From Enterobacter ludwigii (GTDB taxonomy: Bacteria; Pseudomonadota; Gammaproteobacteria; Enterobacterales; Enterobacteriaceae), in contig CEFQ01000005.1 in assembly GCA_900068845.1 (NCBI GenBank), positions 678,475-742,474 on the forward strand: DNA of 64,000 nucleotides, read 5' to 3'. Of the stretch, positions 42,295-53,673 are shown piece by piece (within the stretch, counting starts at the first letter, position 1; every line of letters starts with the position of its first letter). The translations under genes were made by a program, and so were the position numbers. Below the pieces are notes generated by a model that saw only the letters and a list, made by a program, of their open reading frames with translations, was not told where the DNA came from and ran no database searches.

Positions 42295-42720
42295 GCGGCA
42301 TAAATGCCGTAATGCTCGTCAGTTAAGCACCAAGCCACTTTCGTTCGCCATCGGCTGGGGCAGTTTCAGCTATGCCGTGCGGCGACCGAGCAGAGGACGC
42401 CTGGCCGCGCCCTCTGCACTCCCGGGCCCTGCGCCAGCCCAGCCCGCCGCTGCGCGGTGCCTTCACTCATTCACGATTCCTGACGGACCGGCGGCGATTC
42501 GCTCCTGCTCAGCGCCGCCTCTCGCCGCATCCCTGCGGCGCGCCCTGGAATCCCTCATTCGCTCAGCGGGCTGGGATGTCGCCTCAACACCCACGCTGGA
42601 GCATCAATGCCTGGTTCTTAATCAATGTCGCTGTAACGGCTGTAGGGTCGCCATTCATGGCGACCAGGTTACCGAGCCAATGCGCTGCTTAACTGGCGAG
42701 CATTACGGCATAAATGCCGC
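42295..42720. repeat. 426-bp GC-rich element with 35-bp inverted ends
   Basis: 42295-42329 and 42686-42720 are inverted copies (35 bases each, a few mismatches in the centre of GCGGCATAAATGCCG, itself a palindrome). Between them lies a very GC-rich core (42360-42580) with many short palindromes and, at 42646-42665, a perfect GGTCGCCAT/ATGGCGACC hairpin. Short frames through the core have low-complexity Pro/Arg/Ser translations and no ribosome site, so I do not call genes. It looks like a miniature or composite extragenic element. Confidence 0.6.
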
Positions 42721-42737
42721 CCCGACGATCGGATGTT

Positions 42738-42759
42738 GGGTCGTCATTGATGGCGACCC
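42738..42759. repeat. REP-like hairpin next to the 426-bp element
   Basis: GGGTCGTCAT and ATGGCGACCC form a near-perfect hairpin, a member of the GGTCGCCAT family also seen at 42646 and 59836. It lies just after the porin gene's stop (on its strand) and may serve as transcript end. Confidence 0.7.
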
Positions 42760-42769
42760 GCATTAAACA

Positions 42770-44104
42770 TCAGAAATTCACGTTCGCACTGATCCCGCCG
42801 ACAAACGCATCTTTCACTTCGCTCACCGCACCCGGCGCTACCACATATTGCAGGTTCGGACGCAGCTGCAGCCATTTGGTCAGCTGAGCGTTGTAGTAAA
42901 TCTCATAGTTGTACTCAGAACCATCCTGAATCGGCAGATAGGTTGGGCTATTGAAGTCCGTTTCGCCGTTGGCGTTGTTCTGCTCACGCTGCGAGCGCGT
43001 ATAAGCACTGTTGACGTGAATACGCGCCGCACCGACACCGATCTCATCCTGTGGACGCGCATCGAACGGCCCTTTCCAGGTAAAACTCACCGACTGATAG
43101 TTATCGGTTTTTGAGGTTTTATGATCGTTCATCACCGCCTGCACGGTGACGCCTAAACCACGGCTGGCATCGCCGCCCTGCGCAGTCAACTGTTGTTGTA
43201 ACAGCACGTAGCCGCCATACGCATGATCCTGGCTTTGATAAGCGCCATCGCGCCAGCTGCCGTAATTGTCACCGTTAGCTGAGGAGTAGTAATAGCCAAT
43301 GCGATAGTTACCCGGCAGCTTGTCTGCACCTAAAGTCGGTTTCCAGCCCAACTCGACCGGCACCAGATTCCCTTCGGAGTTGCTGGTATCAAGACGGAAG
43401 CCGTCGCCGCGATCGTAGTTGGCGCGGTTCTGGTTATAGAAGCCTACCTGGAAGAACACGTCAGGTGTAAAGTTCACTTTTACGCGGCCGCCCCACTGGG
43501 AAACCGGCCAGTTGAACCAGCGATCGCCACGCCAGTTACCTGCCTGACCGCTACCGAATGCCAGGTTCTGGAATTTACTGTCAAAGTTATCGAAATCTTC
43601 ACCGACGGTAACGCGGCCGGCTTTCAGGTTAACCGTGTTATCGAACAGACCTTTGCTCAACCAGAATTGGGTTAAACGCCAGGTTTGGCCACGACCGTAA
43701 ACTTCCTGGGTCGAGGACAACATACCGGTACGACGATCGGCGACCTGGTCGGAGATGTTTTGACCATTACGATCGGTAATCGTCATCTGGAATTGCGCAT
43801 CCTGCCAGTTGAGCAGTTTTTCCAGGTCAAAGTTGGCGCCAAACGCCCACTGATCGCTGTAACGCATTGAAGTATTGGTATCGGCGCCGCCCGCCAGATT
43901 GGAGGCACTTTCCATGGTGTAGTTAACGTCGAATTTAATGCCGTCATTTTCCAACTGCGTGCGGTTGCCGCCCCAATCGCCAAACATATAGGGAGAGTCG
44001 TAACTGAACGCATCAGCGGCTACCGCCGATGCACTCAGCATCGCAAACATCAGGGTTCCCGCTGCCAGGCGGGGTAAATGCTGCACTGCTTCTTTTCTGT
44101 TCAT
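42770..44104 (-). CDS. OprB-type carbohydrate-selective porin
   Basis: 444 residues from the ATG at 44102-44104; the frame upstream to 44323 is not coding-like. A signal peptide of ~30 residues ends at ASAVAADAF. The mature N-terminus SPYMFGDWGGNRTQLENDGI is the classic OprB opening. Repeated amphipathic strands with alternating aromatic residues and a final Phe (ISANVNF) fit a 16-strand outer-membrane barrel. It would take up glucose or other sugars. It replaces yegI of the E. coli order. A weakly coupled aldo/keto reductase gene lies 218 bases upstream in the same direction. Confidence 0.9.
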   Translation of the reverse strand: MNRKEAVQHLPRLAAGTLMFAMLSASAVAADAFSYDSPYMFGDWGGNRTQLENDGIKFDVNYTMESASNLAGGADTNTSMRYSDQWAFGANFDLEKLLNWQDAQFQMTITDRNGQNISDQVADRRTGMLSSTQEVYGRGQTWRLTQFWLSKGLFDNTVNLKAGRVTVGEDFDNFDSKFQNLAFGSGQAGNWRGDRWFNWPVSQWGGRVKVNFTPDVFFQVGFYNQNRANYDRGDGFRLDTSNSEGNLVPVELGWKPTLGADKLPGNYRIGYYYSSANGDNYGSWRDGAYQSQDHAYGGYVLLQQQLTAQGGDASRGLGVTVQAVMNDHKTSKTDNYQSVSFTWKGPFDARPQDEIGVGAARIHVNSAYTRSQREQNNANGETDFNSPTYLPIQDGSEYNYEIYYNAQLTKWLQLRPNLQYVVAPGAVSEVKDAFVGGISANVNF

Positions 44105-44322
44105 GATGGTTATTCTTATATGAAGTGACTGGAATGGATCGAACAGAGGATAGTGCTGAGGATTTGTCAATTTTTGCAAATATGTGCGCAGTTTACCGCA
44201 GGTTGATAGTGCGTCAACGCAATTGTGACGGTGGTCGATGATTGAAAATATTTTGCTGCAAATGGCATTTTTTGTGAGGCAGAGCAGAAAAATAGCGGGA
44301 CGCCGCAGCGTCCCTGAAAACA

Positions 44323-45285
44323 TTACAGTTTACTGGCGCTCACCAGCTCTTCAATTTCCTGCTTGCTGAGCTCCAGTTCAGTGGCTTTCACCAGCTCATC
44401 CAGCTGTTCCAGCGATGTCGCACTGACAATCGGCGCGGTAATGCTGGGACGCGCAATCTGCCACGCCAGCGCCACCTGCGTCGCCGATACATCGTGCGAG
44501 GCGGCGACATCTTCTAACGCTTCAACAATCCGCTTGCCGCGTTCGTTGAGGTATTTATCCACAATGCCCTGCCCGCGCTTACTTTTGCTGGCATCTTCCG
44601 GCTTTTTGTATTTACCGCTGAGGAAACCGCTGGCCAGCGAATAGTAGTTGATCACGCCGAGGCCATTTTTCACCGCAACCTGCTCCAGACCGCTTTCATA
44701 CTCCTGACGATCGTAGAGATTATATTCTGGCTGCAAGGTTTCGTAGCGTGCCAGTCCATGTTGCTTACTGACATCCAGCGCTTCCTGCAAGCGTGTAGCG
44801 TTGTAGTTGGAGGCGCCAATGGCACGAACTTTACCCTCTTTAATCAGCGAGTCGAAGGCTTTCAACGTATCAAGTAGCGGCGTGGTTTCATCATCACGGT
44901 GCGCTTGATAGAGATCGATGACGTCAGTTTGCAGACGGCGCAGTGAATCTTCCACCGCCTGACGAATGTATGCCGGTTTAAGGCCCGTTTTTTCCGGCGA
45001 AAGCTCCATGCCGACTTTAGTGGCCAGCACGATGCGGTCGCGCTTGCCGCTTTTCTTCAGCCATTTACCAATGATAGTTTCCGATTCGCCACCTTCGTTA
45101 CCCGGCGCCCAGCGCGAATAGACGTCGGCAGTATCGATGAAGAACAAGCCCTTCTCAACCAGCGCATCCAGCAGTGAAAACGAGGTTTTCTCATCCACCG
45201 TCCAGCCAAATACGTTGCCGCCAAAGGTGAGACGGGGAACGTCGATACCGCTGTCGCCAAGCTGGCGGAGTTTCTGTTGACTCAT
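44323..45285 (-). CDS. Aldo/keto reductase
   Basis: 320 residues from the ATG at 45283-45285, with AAGGAG 6 bases upstream; the longer frame to 45303 starts inside the ribosome site. The catalytic tetrad is visible: Asp and Tyr in FIDTADVYSRW (~50-60), Lys in VLATKVGMEL (~87-96) and His in DLYQAHRDD (~122-130). It is an NADP-dependent carbonyl reductase of the YghZ/Tas-like group; the substrate is not known. The gene is read toward the porin, away from mdtA. Possible joint sugar metabolism with the porin is speculative. Confidence 0.92.
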   Translation of the reverse strand: MSQQKLRQLGDSGIDVPRLTFGGNVFGWTVDEKTSFSLLDALVEKGLFFIDTADVYSRWAPGNEGGESETIIGKWLKKSGKRDRIVLATKVGMELSPEKTGLKPAYIRQAVEDSLRRLQTDVIDLYQAHRDDETTPLLDTLKAFDSLIKEGKVRAIGASNYNATRLQEALDVSKQHGLARYETLQPEYNLYDRQEYESGLEQVAVKNGLGVINYYSLASGFLSGKYKKPEDASKSKRGQGIVDKYLNERGKRIVEALEDVAASHDVSATQVALAWQIARPSITAPIVSATSLEQLDELVKATELELSKQEIEELVSASKL

Positions 45286-45415
45286 TTTGTTCTCCTTATT
45301 CAAACGAGACAGGTCTGCATTGAGCTTAGCAAAGGAAAAACGGCGCGCTTATGCGTATTCCTGCCAGAATATTTACAGAATATGAATACTTAGCATGGTT
45401 GGGGCGATATTCTTA

Positions 45416-45452
45416 TTTCCTTCAATTTTTGCCCGGCCCAGGCGACTACAAT
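45416..45452 (+). promoter_or_regulatory. Candidate BaeR box and promoter for mdtABC
   Basis: TTTCCTTCAATTTTTGCC (45416-45433) matches 12 of 18 positions of the BaeR consensus TTTTTCTCCATDATTGGC. TACAAT (45447-45452) is a good -10, but there is no good -35, as expected for an activated promoter. The baeSR genes lie at the end of the same unit. Confidence 0.4.
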
Positions 45453-45534
45453 CATTCGTTTGCGAAATAGGCGTGAGCCACAAGGGTATTTGATTTCGCA
45501 TTTTGGGAAAACGACACGCTGGAGAGCACACACC

Positions 45535-46764
45535 TTGATCAACCGTCGACTTAAAACAACCTTACTGGCCGTAGCCGTGATTGCCGTGCTGGCGGGTGGA
45601 TATTATTGGTGGCAGCATCCAGCGGAACCGAATAAACAGTCGCAGGCCGAAGGCCAGCAGCAACGTGGGCGCGGCGCGGGCAGCGGTGCACGTCGTCCGT
45701 TAGCGCCGGTACAGGCGGCAAGTGCCACCACGCAAAGCGTGCCCTATTATCTCAGTGGCCTCGGCACCGTGACCGCCGCCAATACGGTCACGGTGCGCAG
45801 CCGGGTTGATGGGCAGTTGATGGCGCTGCACTTCCAGGAAGGACAGCAAGTGGCCGCTGGCGCACTATTAGCCGAAATCGATCCGCGTCCTTACCAGGTG
45901 GCATTAGCCCAAGCGCAGGGCCAACTGGCAAAAGACCAGGCAACACTCGCCAATGCGCGTCGCGATCTCAGTCGCTATGAAAAACTGGCAAAAACCTCGC
46001 TGGTGTCCCAGCAGGAACTCGATACGCAACGTTCGCTGGTGAGCGAAACGCTCGGCACCCTCAAAGCCGATGAAGGCAGTGTCGCCAGCGCCCAGCTTAA
46101 TCTCACTTACAGCCGCATTACCGCGCCGATTGGGGGACGTGTGGGATTGAAGCAGGTCGATGTGGGTAACTACATTACGTCCGGCGATACCAGTGGTTTG
46201 GTGGTGATCACCGAAACACATCCAATTGACGTGGTATTCAGCGTCGCCGAGAACAACATTAGCCAAATCCTCAAGGCACAGAAAAGCGGGCAGCCGCTGA
46301 TCGTTGAAGCCTGGGATCGCAGCAATAAAACGCGCCTGACCAGCGGTACGCTATTGAGTCTTGATAATCAGATTGATGCCACCACCGGCACCATCAAGCT
46401 CAAAGCGCGCTTCAGCAACGAAGATGACACGCTGTTCCCGAATCAGTTTGTGAATGCGCGTCTGAAAGTTGATACCTTACAGGATGCGGTGGTGATTCCG
46501 ACCGCCGCACTGCAGATGAGCAACGATGGCCACTTTGTCTGGGTGGTGAACAGCGAAAATAAAGTCAGCAAAAAACGCGTCACCGCAGGTTTGCAGGATA
46601 GCCAGAAAGTGGTGATTAGCGCCGGTCTTGAAGCCGGCGATCGCGTGGTGACCGACGGGCTTGACCGCCTGACGGAAGGCGCCACCGTTGAAGTGGTGGC
46701 GCCGCAGAGCGCTGCAACACATAGCACGCGCGCCGCGCAGCCCGCACGCGGAGAGCGTCAATAA
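45535..46764 (+). CDS. mdtA: Multidrug efflux periplasmic adaptor MdtA
   Basis: 409 residues from a TTG at 45535 with GGAG 10 bases upstream; earlier TTG codons at 45460 and 45490 lie in frame but have no ribosome site. An N-terminal membrane anchor ([18 protein letters not shown]) is followed by the RND membrane-fusion domains: lipoyl [20 protein letters not shown] (~85-104), alpha-hairpin [20 protein letters not shown] and beta-barrel [20 protein letters not shown]. It links MdtBC to TolC. The stop overlaps the mdtB start (TAATG). Confidence 0.95.
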   Translation: MINRRLKTTLLAVAVIAVLAGGYYWWQHPAEPNKQSQAEGQQQRGRGAGSGARRPLAPVQAASATTQSVPYYLSGLGTVTAANTVTVRSRVDGQLMALHFQEGQQVAAGALLAEIDPRPYQVALAQAQGQLAKDQATLANARRDLSRYEKLAKTSLVSQQELDTQRSLVSETLGTLKADEGSVASAQLNLTYSRITAPIGGRVGLKQVDVGNYITSGDTSGLVVITETHPIDVVFSVAENNISQILKAQKSGQPLIVEAWDRSNKTRLTSGTLLSLDNQIDATTGTIKLKARFSNEDDTLFPNQFVNARLKVDTLQDAVVIPTAALQMSNDGHFVWVVNSENKVSKKRVTAGLQDSQKVVISAGLEAGDRVVTDGLDRLTEGATVEVVAPQSAATHSTRAAQPARGERQ

Positions 46765-49700
46765 TGCAGGTTATGCCTCCTGAACGCAGCGGCGGACCTT
46801 CGCGCCTGTTTATTCTGCGCCCGGTCGCCACCACGCTGCTGATGATAGCGATTCTATTGGCGGGCGTGCTCGGCTACCGTTTTCTGCCGGTCTCCGCTTT
46901 GCCGGAAGTCGATTACCCCACCATTCAGGTGGTGACGCTCTATCCTGGCGCCAGCCCTGATGTGGTCACTTCGTCGATCACCGCGCCGCTGGAACGTCAG
47001 TTTGGCCAGATGTCGGGCTTGAAGCAGATGTCTTCGCAGAGTTCGGGCGGTGCTTCGGTAGTGACATTGCAGTTTCAGCTCACGCTGCCCCTGGATGTTG
47101 CCGAGCAGGAAGTGCAGGCGGCGATCAACTCCGCCACCAATCTGCTGCCGAGCGACCTTCCCAATCCGCCGGTTTACAGCAAAGTGAATCCGGCCGATCC
47201 GCCCATTATGACCCTCGCCGTCACCACCACCAGCATGCCGCTTACGCAGGTGCAGGACATGGTGGAAACCCGCGTGGCGCAGAAGATTTCTCAGGTCTCG
47301 GGCGTGGGTTTAGTGACGCTGTCCGGCGGACAACGTCCGGCGGTACGCGTGAAGATGAACACCCAGGCGCTGGCCGCGCTCGGCTTGACCAGTGAGTCAG
47401 TGCGCAGCGCCATCACCAATGCCAACGTCAACTCGGCGAAAGGCAGCCTCGACGGCCCAACGCGCTCGATTACCTTGTCGGCAAACGACCAGATGACCTC
47501 GGCGGAAGACTATCGCAAGCTGATCATTAGCTATACCAACGGTGCGCCAGTGCGCCTGGGCGATGTCGCCACCATCGAGCAAGGCGCCGAGAACAGCTGG
47601 CTGGGTGCCTGGGCAAACCGTCAGCAGGCGATTGTGCTTAACGTGCAGCGCCAGCCTGGGGCCAACATCATTGCTACCGCGGATAATATCCGCGCCATGT
47701 TGCCCGCGCTGACCGCCACGCTGCCGAAGTCGGTGGATGTGAAACTGCTGACCGACCGCACCACTAACATCCGCAATTCGGTCAGTGATACGCAGCACGA
47801 ACTGATGTTGGCGATGGGCCTGGTGGTCATGATCATCTACCTGTTCCTGCGCAACGTGCCGGCAACCATCATTCCCGCCGTCGCCGTGCCGCTATCGCTG
47901 GTCGGTACCTTTGCCGCGATGTATTTCCTCGGCTTCTCAATCAACAATCTGACGTTGATGGCATTGACCATCGCGACCGGGTTTGTCGTCGATGACGCCA
48001 TCGTGGTGATCGAGAACATCTCGCGGTATATCGAAAAAGGCGAAAAGCCGCTAACGGCGGCGCTAAAAGGCGCAGGCGAGATTGGCTTCACCATTATCTC
48101 CCTCACCTTCTCGCTGATTGCGGTGCTGATCCCGCTGCTGTTTATGGGCGATGTCATTGGACGCCTGTTCCGCGAGTTTGCGGTAACCCTGGCGGTGGCG
48201 ATTTTGATTTCTGCCGTGGTGTCGCTGACGCTGACGCCTATGATGTGCGCGCGCATGTTAAGCGCCGAATCACTGCGCAAGCAGAACCGTTTTTCGCGCG
48301 CCAGTGAAGCGATGTTTGAGCGCATCATTGCCCATTATGGTCGCGGTTTAACGCGCGTGCTGCTGCATCCGTGGATTACGCTATCGGTGGCGCTGGGCAC
48401 CTTACTGATCACCGTGTTGCTGTGGATCATGATTCCAAAAGGCTTCTTCCCGCAGCAGGACAACAGCATCATTCAGGGCACCCTGCAGGCACCGCAGTCA
48501 GTTTCTTACGCCAACATGTCTGAGCGCACGCGCAATGTCGCGTCGATCATCATGAAAGATCCAGCGGTGCAGAGCATGACCTCGTTTGTGGGCGTCGATG
48601 GCACCAACGCCGCGCTCAACAGCGCCCGCCTGCAGATCAATCTCAAGCCGTTAAATGAGCGCGACGATCGTATCCCGGCCGTGCAACAGCGTTTGCAACA
48701 GGCGTTGGCCAAAGTGCCGGGCATCTCACTGTGGCTGCAACCGGTACAGGATTTAACCATTGATACTCAGGCGAGCCGCACGCCGTACCAGTTCACGCTG
48801 CAATCAGGCTCGCTGGAGTCGCTGAGTCTATGGGTGCCGAAATTGCTTGCGCAGTTGAACACGCTGCCGCAGCTGCGCGACGTCAGCAGTGACTGGCAAG
48901 ATCAAGGACTGGAAGCCTTTGTGCGCGTCGATCGCGACAGCGCCAGCCGGTTAGGCATCAGCATGGCGGACGTCGATAACGCGCTGTATAACGCCTTTGG
49001 CCAGCGACTGATTTCCACCATTTACACCCAGGCCAACCAATATCGCGTGGTGCTGGAACAGAACAATGAGGCTACGCCCGGATTGGCAAGTCTCGACGGC
49101 ATTCGCCTGACCAGTAGCGAGGGCGGCAGCGTGCCGCTGAGCGCCATCGCACAAATTGAGGAGCGCCACGCGGCGCTCAGCATCAACCACCTCGATCAGT
49201 TCCCGTCGGCGACCTTCTCGTTTGATGTCGCAGAAGGTTATTCGCTGGGCGACGCGGTGAAAGCGGTGAGCGCTGCGGAAGATCAGGTGGGCATGCCCGC
49301 GGAAATGATGACGCAGTTCCAGGGCAGCACGCTGGCTTTCGAAGCCGCGTTGTCCAGCACCGTATGGCTGATCGTGGCCGCCGTGGTGGCGATGTATATC
49401 GTGCTCGGCGTGCTGTACGAAAGCTTTATTCATCCAATCACCATTCTCTCCACGCTTCCCACCGCTGGCGTCGGCGCGTTACTGGCGCTGATGCTGAGCG
49501 GCAACGAGCTGGATATCATCGCCATCATTGGCATCATCTTGCTGATCGGTATCGTGAAGAAAAACGCCATCATGATGATCGACTTCGCGCTGGCGGCGGA
49601 GCGTGAGCAAGGCATGCCGCCGCGCGAGGCGATTTATCAGGCGTGTTTACTGCGTTTCCGTCCGATCCTGATGACCACATTGGCGGCGCTGCTTGGTGCG

Positions 49701-49886
49701 CTGCCGTTGATGCTGAGTACCGGCGTCGGCGCGGAGTTGCGTCGTCCATTGGGTATCGCGATGGTCGGCGGTTTGGTGGTGAGCCAAGTGCTGACCCTGT
49801 TCACCACGCCGGTGATCTACCTGCTGTTTGATCGCCTGTCGCACGCTACGCGCCGTCGCTTTAAGCGATCGGAGGCGCCGTCGTGA
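46764..49886 (+). CDS. mdtB: RND efflux pump subunit MdtB
   Basis: 1040 residues, exactly as in E. coli. Twelve membrane helices and two large periplasmic loops. The first helix follows [18 protein letters not shown]. The proton-relay Asp pair is in [14 protein letters not shown] (~400-413). It works as a heteromultimer with MdtC, MdtA and TolC to export bile salts, novobiocin and siderophores in E. coli. Starts within the mdtA stop and ends within the mdtC start (GTGA). Confidence 0.97.
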   Translation: MQVMPPERSGGPSRLFILRPVATTLLMIAILLAGVLGYRFLPVSALPEVDYPTIQVVTLYPGASPDVVTSSITAPLERQFGQMSGLKQMSSQSSGGASVVTLQFQLTLPLDVAEQEVQAAINSATNLLPSDLPNPPVYSKVNPADPPIMTLAVTTTSMPLTQVQDMVETRVAQKISQVSGVGLVTLSGGQRPAVRVKMNTQALAALGLTSESVRSAITNANVNSAKGSLDGPTRSITLSANDQMTSAEDYRKLIISYTNGAPVRLGDVATIEQGAENSWLGAWANRQQAIVLNVQRQPGANIIATADNIRAMLPALTATLPKSVDVKLLTDRTTNIRNSVSDTQHELMLAMGLVVMIIYLFLRNVPATIIPAVAVPLSLVGTFAAMYFLGFSINNLTLMALTIATGFVVDDAIVVIENISRYIEKGEKPLTAALKGAGEIGFTIISLTFSLIAVLIPLLFMGDVIGRLFREFAVTLAVAILISAVVSLTLTPMMCARMLSAESLRKQNRFSRASEAMFERIIAHYGRGLTRVLLHPWITLSVALGTLLITVLLWIMIPKGFFPQQDNSIIQGTLQAPQSVSYANMSERTRNVASIIMKDPAVQSMTSFVGVDGTNAALNSARLQINLKPLNERDDRIPAVQQRLQQALAKVPGISLWLQPVQDLTIDTQASRTPYQFTLQSGSLESLSLWVPKLLAQLNTLPQLRDVSSDWQDQGLEAFVRVDRDSASRLGISMADVDNALYNAFGQRLISTIYTQANQYRVVLEQNNEATPGLASLDGIRLTSSEGGSVPLSAIAQIEERHAALSINHLDQFPSATFSFDVAEGYSLGDAVKAVSAAEDQVGMPAEMMTQFQGSTLAFEAALSSTVWLIVAAVVAMYIVLGVLYESFIHPITILSTLPTAGVGALLALMLSGNELDIIAIIGIILLIGIVKKNAIMMIDFALAAEREQGMPPREAIYQACLLRFRPILMTTLAALLGALPLMLSTGVGAELRRPLGIAMVGGLVVSQVLTLFTTPVIYLLFDRLSHATRRRFKRSEAPS

Positions 49887-52800
49887 AGTTTTTCGCGCTG
49901 TTTATTCATCGCCCGGTCGCCACCACCTTGCTGACGCTGGCGATTGCGCTGGCCGGTATTCTCGGTTTCCGCCTGCTGCCAGTGGCGCCGCTGCCACAGC
50001 TCGATTTCCCGGTGATTCTGATTTCCGCCTCATTGCCCGGCGCGTCGCCGGAAACCATGGCGGCATCGGTGGCGACGCCGCTGGAGCGCTCACTTGGGCG
50101 CATTGCTGGTGTCAGCGAGATGACGTCCACCAGCTCGCTGGGTAGCACGCGCATCATTCTGGTGTTCGATTTTGACCGTGACATTAACGGCGCGGCACGA
50201 GATGTGCAGGCGGCGATCAATGCCGCTCAAAGCCTGTTGCCGACCGGCATGCCCAGCCGTCCGAGCTATCGTAAAGCCAACCCGTCCGATGCGCCGATCA
50301 TGATTCTGACCATGACGTCCGACATTTATAATCCCGGTCAGCTGTATGATTACGCCTCAACGCAGCTGGCGCAGAAACTCTCGCAAATTGAGGGCGTGGG
50401 CGATGTGACGGTCGGCGGCAGCTCGCTGCCTGCGGTGCGCGTCGAGCTCAACCCGCAAGCGCTGTTCAATCAGGGCGTGTCGCTTGATGCCGTTCGCACC
50501 GCTATCAGCAACGCCAATCAGCGCCGTCCGCAGGGCGCCATTGATGATCTGCAGCAGCGCTGGCAGCTGCGTACCAACGGTGAATTACAAACGGCTAGCG
50601 AATATCAGCCGCTGGTGGTGCATTACAATAACGGTGCGGCGGTGCGCCTTAGCGATGTCGCCAACGTGCAGGATTCGGTGCAGGACGTACGTAACGCCGG
50701 TATGACCAACGGCAAAGCAGCGGTGCTGTTGGTGGTGCGCAAATCGCCGGAAGCCAACATTATCGATACCGTCGATCGTATCCGTAGCGAATTGCCAGAA
50801 CTGCATGAGGTGATCCCCGCCGCTATCGGCCTGCAAATTGCTCAGGATCGATCGCCCACCATTCGCGCCTCGCTGCATGAAGTTGAGCAGTCGCTGATCA
50901 TCGCCGTGGCGCTGGTGATTCTGGTGGTGTTTGCCTTCCTGCGCGACTGGCGTGCCACGCTGATCCCCGCCGCCGCGGTGCCGGTTTCACTGATTGGCAC
51001 CTTCGCCGCCATGTATCTGTGCGGTTTCAGCCTCAACAATTTGTCGCTGATGGCGTTAACCATCGCCACCGGTTTTGTCGTCGATGACGCGATTGTGGTG
51101 CTGGAGAACATTGCGCGCCACGTTGAAGCGGGCATGAAGCCGCTACAGGCGGCGCTGACCGGCGTGCGAGAAGTCGGTTTTACCGTGCTGTCGATGAGTC
51201 TGTCGCTGATTGCCGTGTTCCTGCCGCTGCTGATGATTGGCGGCATCATTGGCCGCTTCTTCTCTGAATTTGCCATCACGCTGTCGGTGGCGATTCTCAT
51301 CTCGCTGTTTATCTCGGTCACGCTGACACCGATGATGTGTGCCTACCTGCTGAAGCCGCAGATCAAACGCAGTCAGCCGCGCACGCGTGGTTTCGGCAAA
51401 CTGCTGATGAAAGTGCAAAACGGCTACGCGCGCTCGCTCGGCTGGGTGCTGAATCACGCCATTTGGGTGTTGATGCTGCTGCTCGGTACCGTGGCGCTCA
51501 CCGTGTGGTTGTTCATCTCGATTCCGAAAACCTTTATGCCAGAGCAAGATACCGGCCGCTTACAAGGCTTTATTTCGGCGGACCAGAGCATTTCGTTCCA
51601 GGCGATGCGTGGCAAGCTACAGGATTTCATGAACATCATTAAGGCCGATCCGGCGGTGGATAACGTCACCGGTTTTACCGGCGGTTCGCGCACCAACAGC
51701 GGCTCAATGTTCGTCTCGCTCAAGCCACTTTCCGAGCGCAGCGAAAGCGCGCAGGAAGTGATTGCACGGCTGCGCGTGAAACTGGCGAAAGAGCCAGGTG
51801 CCAATCTCTACCTCAATGCGGTGCAGGATATTCGTATTGGCGGACGTGAATCCAACGCCAGCTACCAGTACAGTTTGCTGTCGGATAACCTGAATGATTT
51901 ACGTGAATGGGAGCCGAAGATTCGTCAGGCGTTCGCCGCCCTGCCCGAACTGGCGGACGTTAACTCCGATCAGCAGGATAACGGCAGCGAAATGAATCTG
52001 ACCTACGATCGTGAAAGCATGGCGCGACTCGGCATAGATGTTTCTGCCGCTAACGCCCTGCTGAATAACGCCTTTGGTCAACGCCAAATCTCCACCATTT
52101 ATCAGCCGCTCAATCAGTACAAAGTGGTGATGGAAGTCGATCCGCGCTACACCCAGGACATCAGTTCACTCGATCAGATGTTTGTGATTAACAGTGACGG
52201 CAAAGCGATTCCGCTGAGCTGGTTTGCGAAGTGGCAACCGGCCAATGCACCGCTGTCGGTGAACCACGAAGGCCTGTCGGCGGCGTCGACCATTTCGTTC
52301 AACCTGCCGGAAGGTGTGTCGCTGTCACAGGCGTCGGAAGCGATTGATCGCTCGGTGACGGCGCTGGGCGTGCCTTCCACCGTGCGCGGCAGTTTTGCCG
52401 GCACCGCGCAGGTGTTCCAGCAGTCACAATCCAACCAGCTTTACTTGATGCTGGCGGCGATTGCGGCGGTGTATATCGTGTTGGGCATTCTGTATGAGAG
52501 CTACGTGCATCCGTTAACCATCCTCTCCACGCTGCCCTCCGCAGGCGTTGGCGCGCTGCTGGCACTGGAACTGTTCAACACGCCGTTTAGCCTGATTGCG
52601 CTGATCGGCATTTTGCTGCTGATCGGCATCGTGAAGAAAAACGCCATCATGATGGTCGACTTTGCGCTTGATGCCGAACGCAACGGCAATTTGTCAGCGC
52701 GCGATGCGATTTTCCAGGCGTGCCAGCTGCGTTTCCGCCCGATTCTGATGACCACCCTCGCCGCGCTATTTGGGGCGCTGCCATTGGTGCTGACCAGCGG

Positions 52801-52954
52801 TGACGGCGCCGAGCTGCGGCAACCGCTGGGTATCACCATCGCCGGTGGCCTGATAATGAGCCAGCTGCTGACGCTCTACACTACGCCGGTGGTCTATTTG
52901 ATGATGGATAAGCTGCGGCGGAAGAAGAACACGGTTAATTTAGCCATCGAATGA
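49883..52954 (+). CDS. mdtC: RND efflux pump subunit MdtC
   Basis: 1023 residues; start GTG at 49883 overlapping the mdtB stop by 4 bases. [20 protein letters not shown] is the first helix, and [14 protein letters not shown] again carries the Asp pair. In E. coli MdtC holds the drug-transport role in an MdtB2C trimer. In E. coli the next gene, mdtD, follows with overlap; here 719 bases with vapBC intervene. Confidence 0.97.
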   Translation: MKFFALFIHRPVATTLLTLAIALAGILGFRLLPVAPLPQLDFPVILISASLPGASPETMAASVATPLERSLGRIAGVSEMTSTSSLGSTRIILVFDFDRDINGAARDVQAAINAAQSLLPTGMPSRPSYRKANPSDAPIMILTMTSDIYNPGQLYDYASTQLAQKLSQIEGVGDVTVGGSSLPAVRVELNPQALFNQGVSLDAVRTAISNANQRRPQGAIDDLQQRWQLRTNGELQTASEYQPLVVHYNNGAAVRLSDVANVQDSVQDVRNAGMTNGKAAVLLVVRKSPEANIIDTVDRIRSELPELHEVIPAAIGLQIAQDRSPTIRASLHEVEQSLIIAVALVILVVFAFLRDWRATLIPAAAVPVSLIGTFAAMYLCGFSLNNLSLMALTIATGFVVDDAIVVLENIARHVEAGMKPLQAALTGVREVGFTVLSMSLSLIAVFLPLLMIGGIIGRFFSEFAITLSVAILISLFISVTLTPMMCAYLLKPQIKRSQPRTRGFGKLLMKVQNGYARSLGWVLNHAIWVLMLLLGTVALTVWLFISIPKTFMPEQDTGRLQGFISADQSISFQAMRGKLQDFMNIIKADPAVDNVTGFTGGSRTNSGSMFVSLKPLSERSESAQEVIARLRVKLAKEPGANLYLNAVQDIRIGGRESNASYQYSLLSDNLNDLREWEPKIRQAFAALPELADVNSDQQDNGSEMNLTYDRESMARLGIDVSAANALLNNAFGQRQISTIYQPLNQYKVVMEVDPRYTQDISSLDQMFVINSDGKAIPLSWFAKWQPANAPLSVNHEGLSAASTISFNLPEGVSLSQASEAIDRSVTALGVPSTVRGSFAGTAQVFQQSQSNQLYLMLAAIAAVYIVLGILYESYVHPLTILSTLPSAGVGALLALELFNTPFSLIALIGILLLIGIVKKNAIMMVDFALDAERNGNLSARDAIFQACQLRFRPILMTTLAALFGALPLVLTSGDGAELRQPLGITIAGGLIMSQLLTLYTTPVVYLMMDKLRRKKNTVNLAIE

Positions 52955-52955
52955 C

Positions 52956-52982
52956 ATGCTATATACCATTGCTATGTAGCAT
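52956..52982. promoter_or_regulatory. Inverted-repeat operator upstream of vapB
   Basis: ATGCTATATA and TATGTAGCAT (9 of 10 paired) are separated by 7 bases, starting 1 base after the mdtC stop. Such palindromes in front of toxin-antitoxin genes are bound by the VapBC complex for autoregulation. GAGGAGG-like ribosome site precedes the ATG at 53026. Confidence 0.7.
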
Positions 52983-53025
52983 AAAAAGCGTAAACTTTAG
53001 CCAGTAAATGACTGAGGAGGTTTAT

Positions 53026-53259
53026 ATGTCACAAGGTACTGTATTTACCAGCAACAGGACGCAAAACGTCCGTATTCCTGCAGACGTGCGATTCCCTGAT
53101 GATGTGAAAAATGTCACCGTCAGAGCCGTTGGCAAAGAACGGATTTTGACGCCAGTAGAAAACGCCTGGGACAGTTTTTTTCTTAACGGTCCGACAGTTA
53201 GCGATGATTTTATGGATGAGCGTGCTTCGCAGGAGCAATCTGACAGGGAAGCATTTTAA
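53026..53259 (+). CDS. vapB: VapB antitoxin
   Basis: 77 residues from the ATG at 53026 (AGGAGG upstream; the frame begins at 53008 without its own site). The N-terminal swapped-hairpin DNA-binding part contains TSNRTQNVRIPADVRFP, the form of VapB in Salmonella and Shigella (MvpA/VapB). The C-terminal WDSFFLNGPTVSDDFMDER wraps the toxin. It should neutralise VapC and repress the pair. Its stop overlaps the vapC start (TAATG). Confidence 0.93.
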   Translation: MSQGTVFTSNRTQNVRIPADVRFPDDVKNVTVRAVGKERILTPVENAWDSFFLNGPTVSDDFMDERASQEQSDREAF

Positions 53260-53657
53260 TGCACCGCTACATGCTGGACACCAATATTGTGATCTACGTA
53301 ATTAAACGGCGACCAATTGAGGTGCTCGAGCGTTTTAATGCCAATGTTGGCCGTATGGTCATTTCGACGATAACACTGGCAGAACTGTTTCACGGTTCAG
53401 AAAAAAGCGCATTTCCTGAGCGTAACTTGCGTACCGTAGAAGATTTCGTCTCGCGCCTCGATGTGCTTAATTACGATGCCAAAGCCGCTTTCCACTATGG
53501 CGCAATCCGAGCAGAGCTGGAGAAAAAGGGCACGCCAATCGGACTGAACGATCTTCACATTGCCGCTCATGCCCGAAGCGCCGCCCTCACTTTGGTATCG
53601 AACAATCTGCGTGAATTCTCACGTGTAAGTGGACTGATCTGCGAAAATTGGATCTGA
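53259..53657 (+). CDS. vapC: VapC toxin, PIN-domain RNase
   Basis: 132 residues, as in Salmonella VapC. PIN-domain acidic residues: Asp7 ([10 protein letters not shown]), Glu42 in [11 protein letters not shown] and Asp97 in [22 protein letters not shown] follows. All catalytic residues are present, so the toxin should be active. The enteric relative cleaves initiator tRNA-fMet in the anticodon loop. mdtD starts 16 bases after its stop. Confidence 0.94.
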   Translation: MHRYMLDTNIVIYVIKRRPIEVLERFNANVGRMVISTITLAELFHGSEKSAFPERNLRTVEDFVSRLDVLNYDAKAAFHYGAIRAELEKKGTPIGLNDLHIAAHARSAALTLVSNNLREFSRVSGLICENWI

Positions 53658-53673
53658 TATAACAGGTACTTGC

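Noticed and set aside
42372..42766. Two overlapping plus-strand frames of 106 and 129 codons
   Set aside because: They lie in the GC-rich repeat element and give Pro/Arg/Ser-rich sequence without family likeness or start signals.
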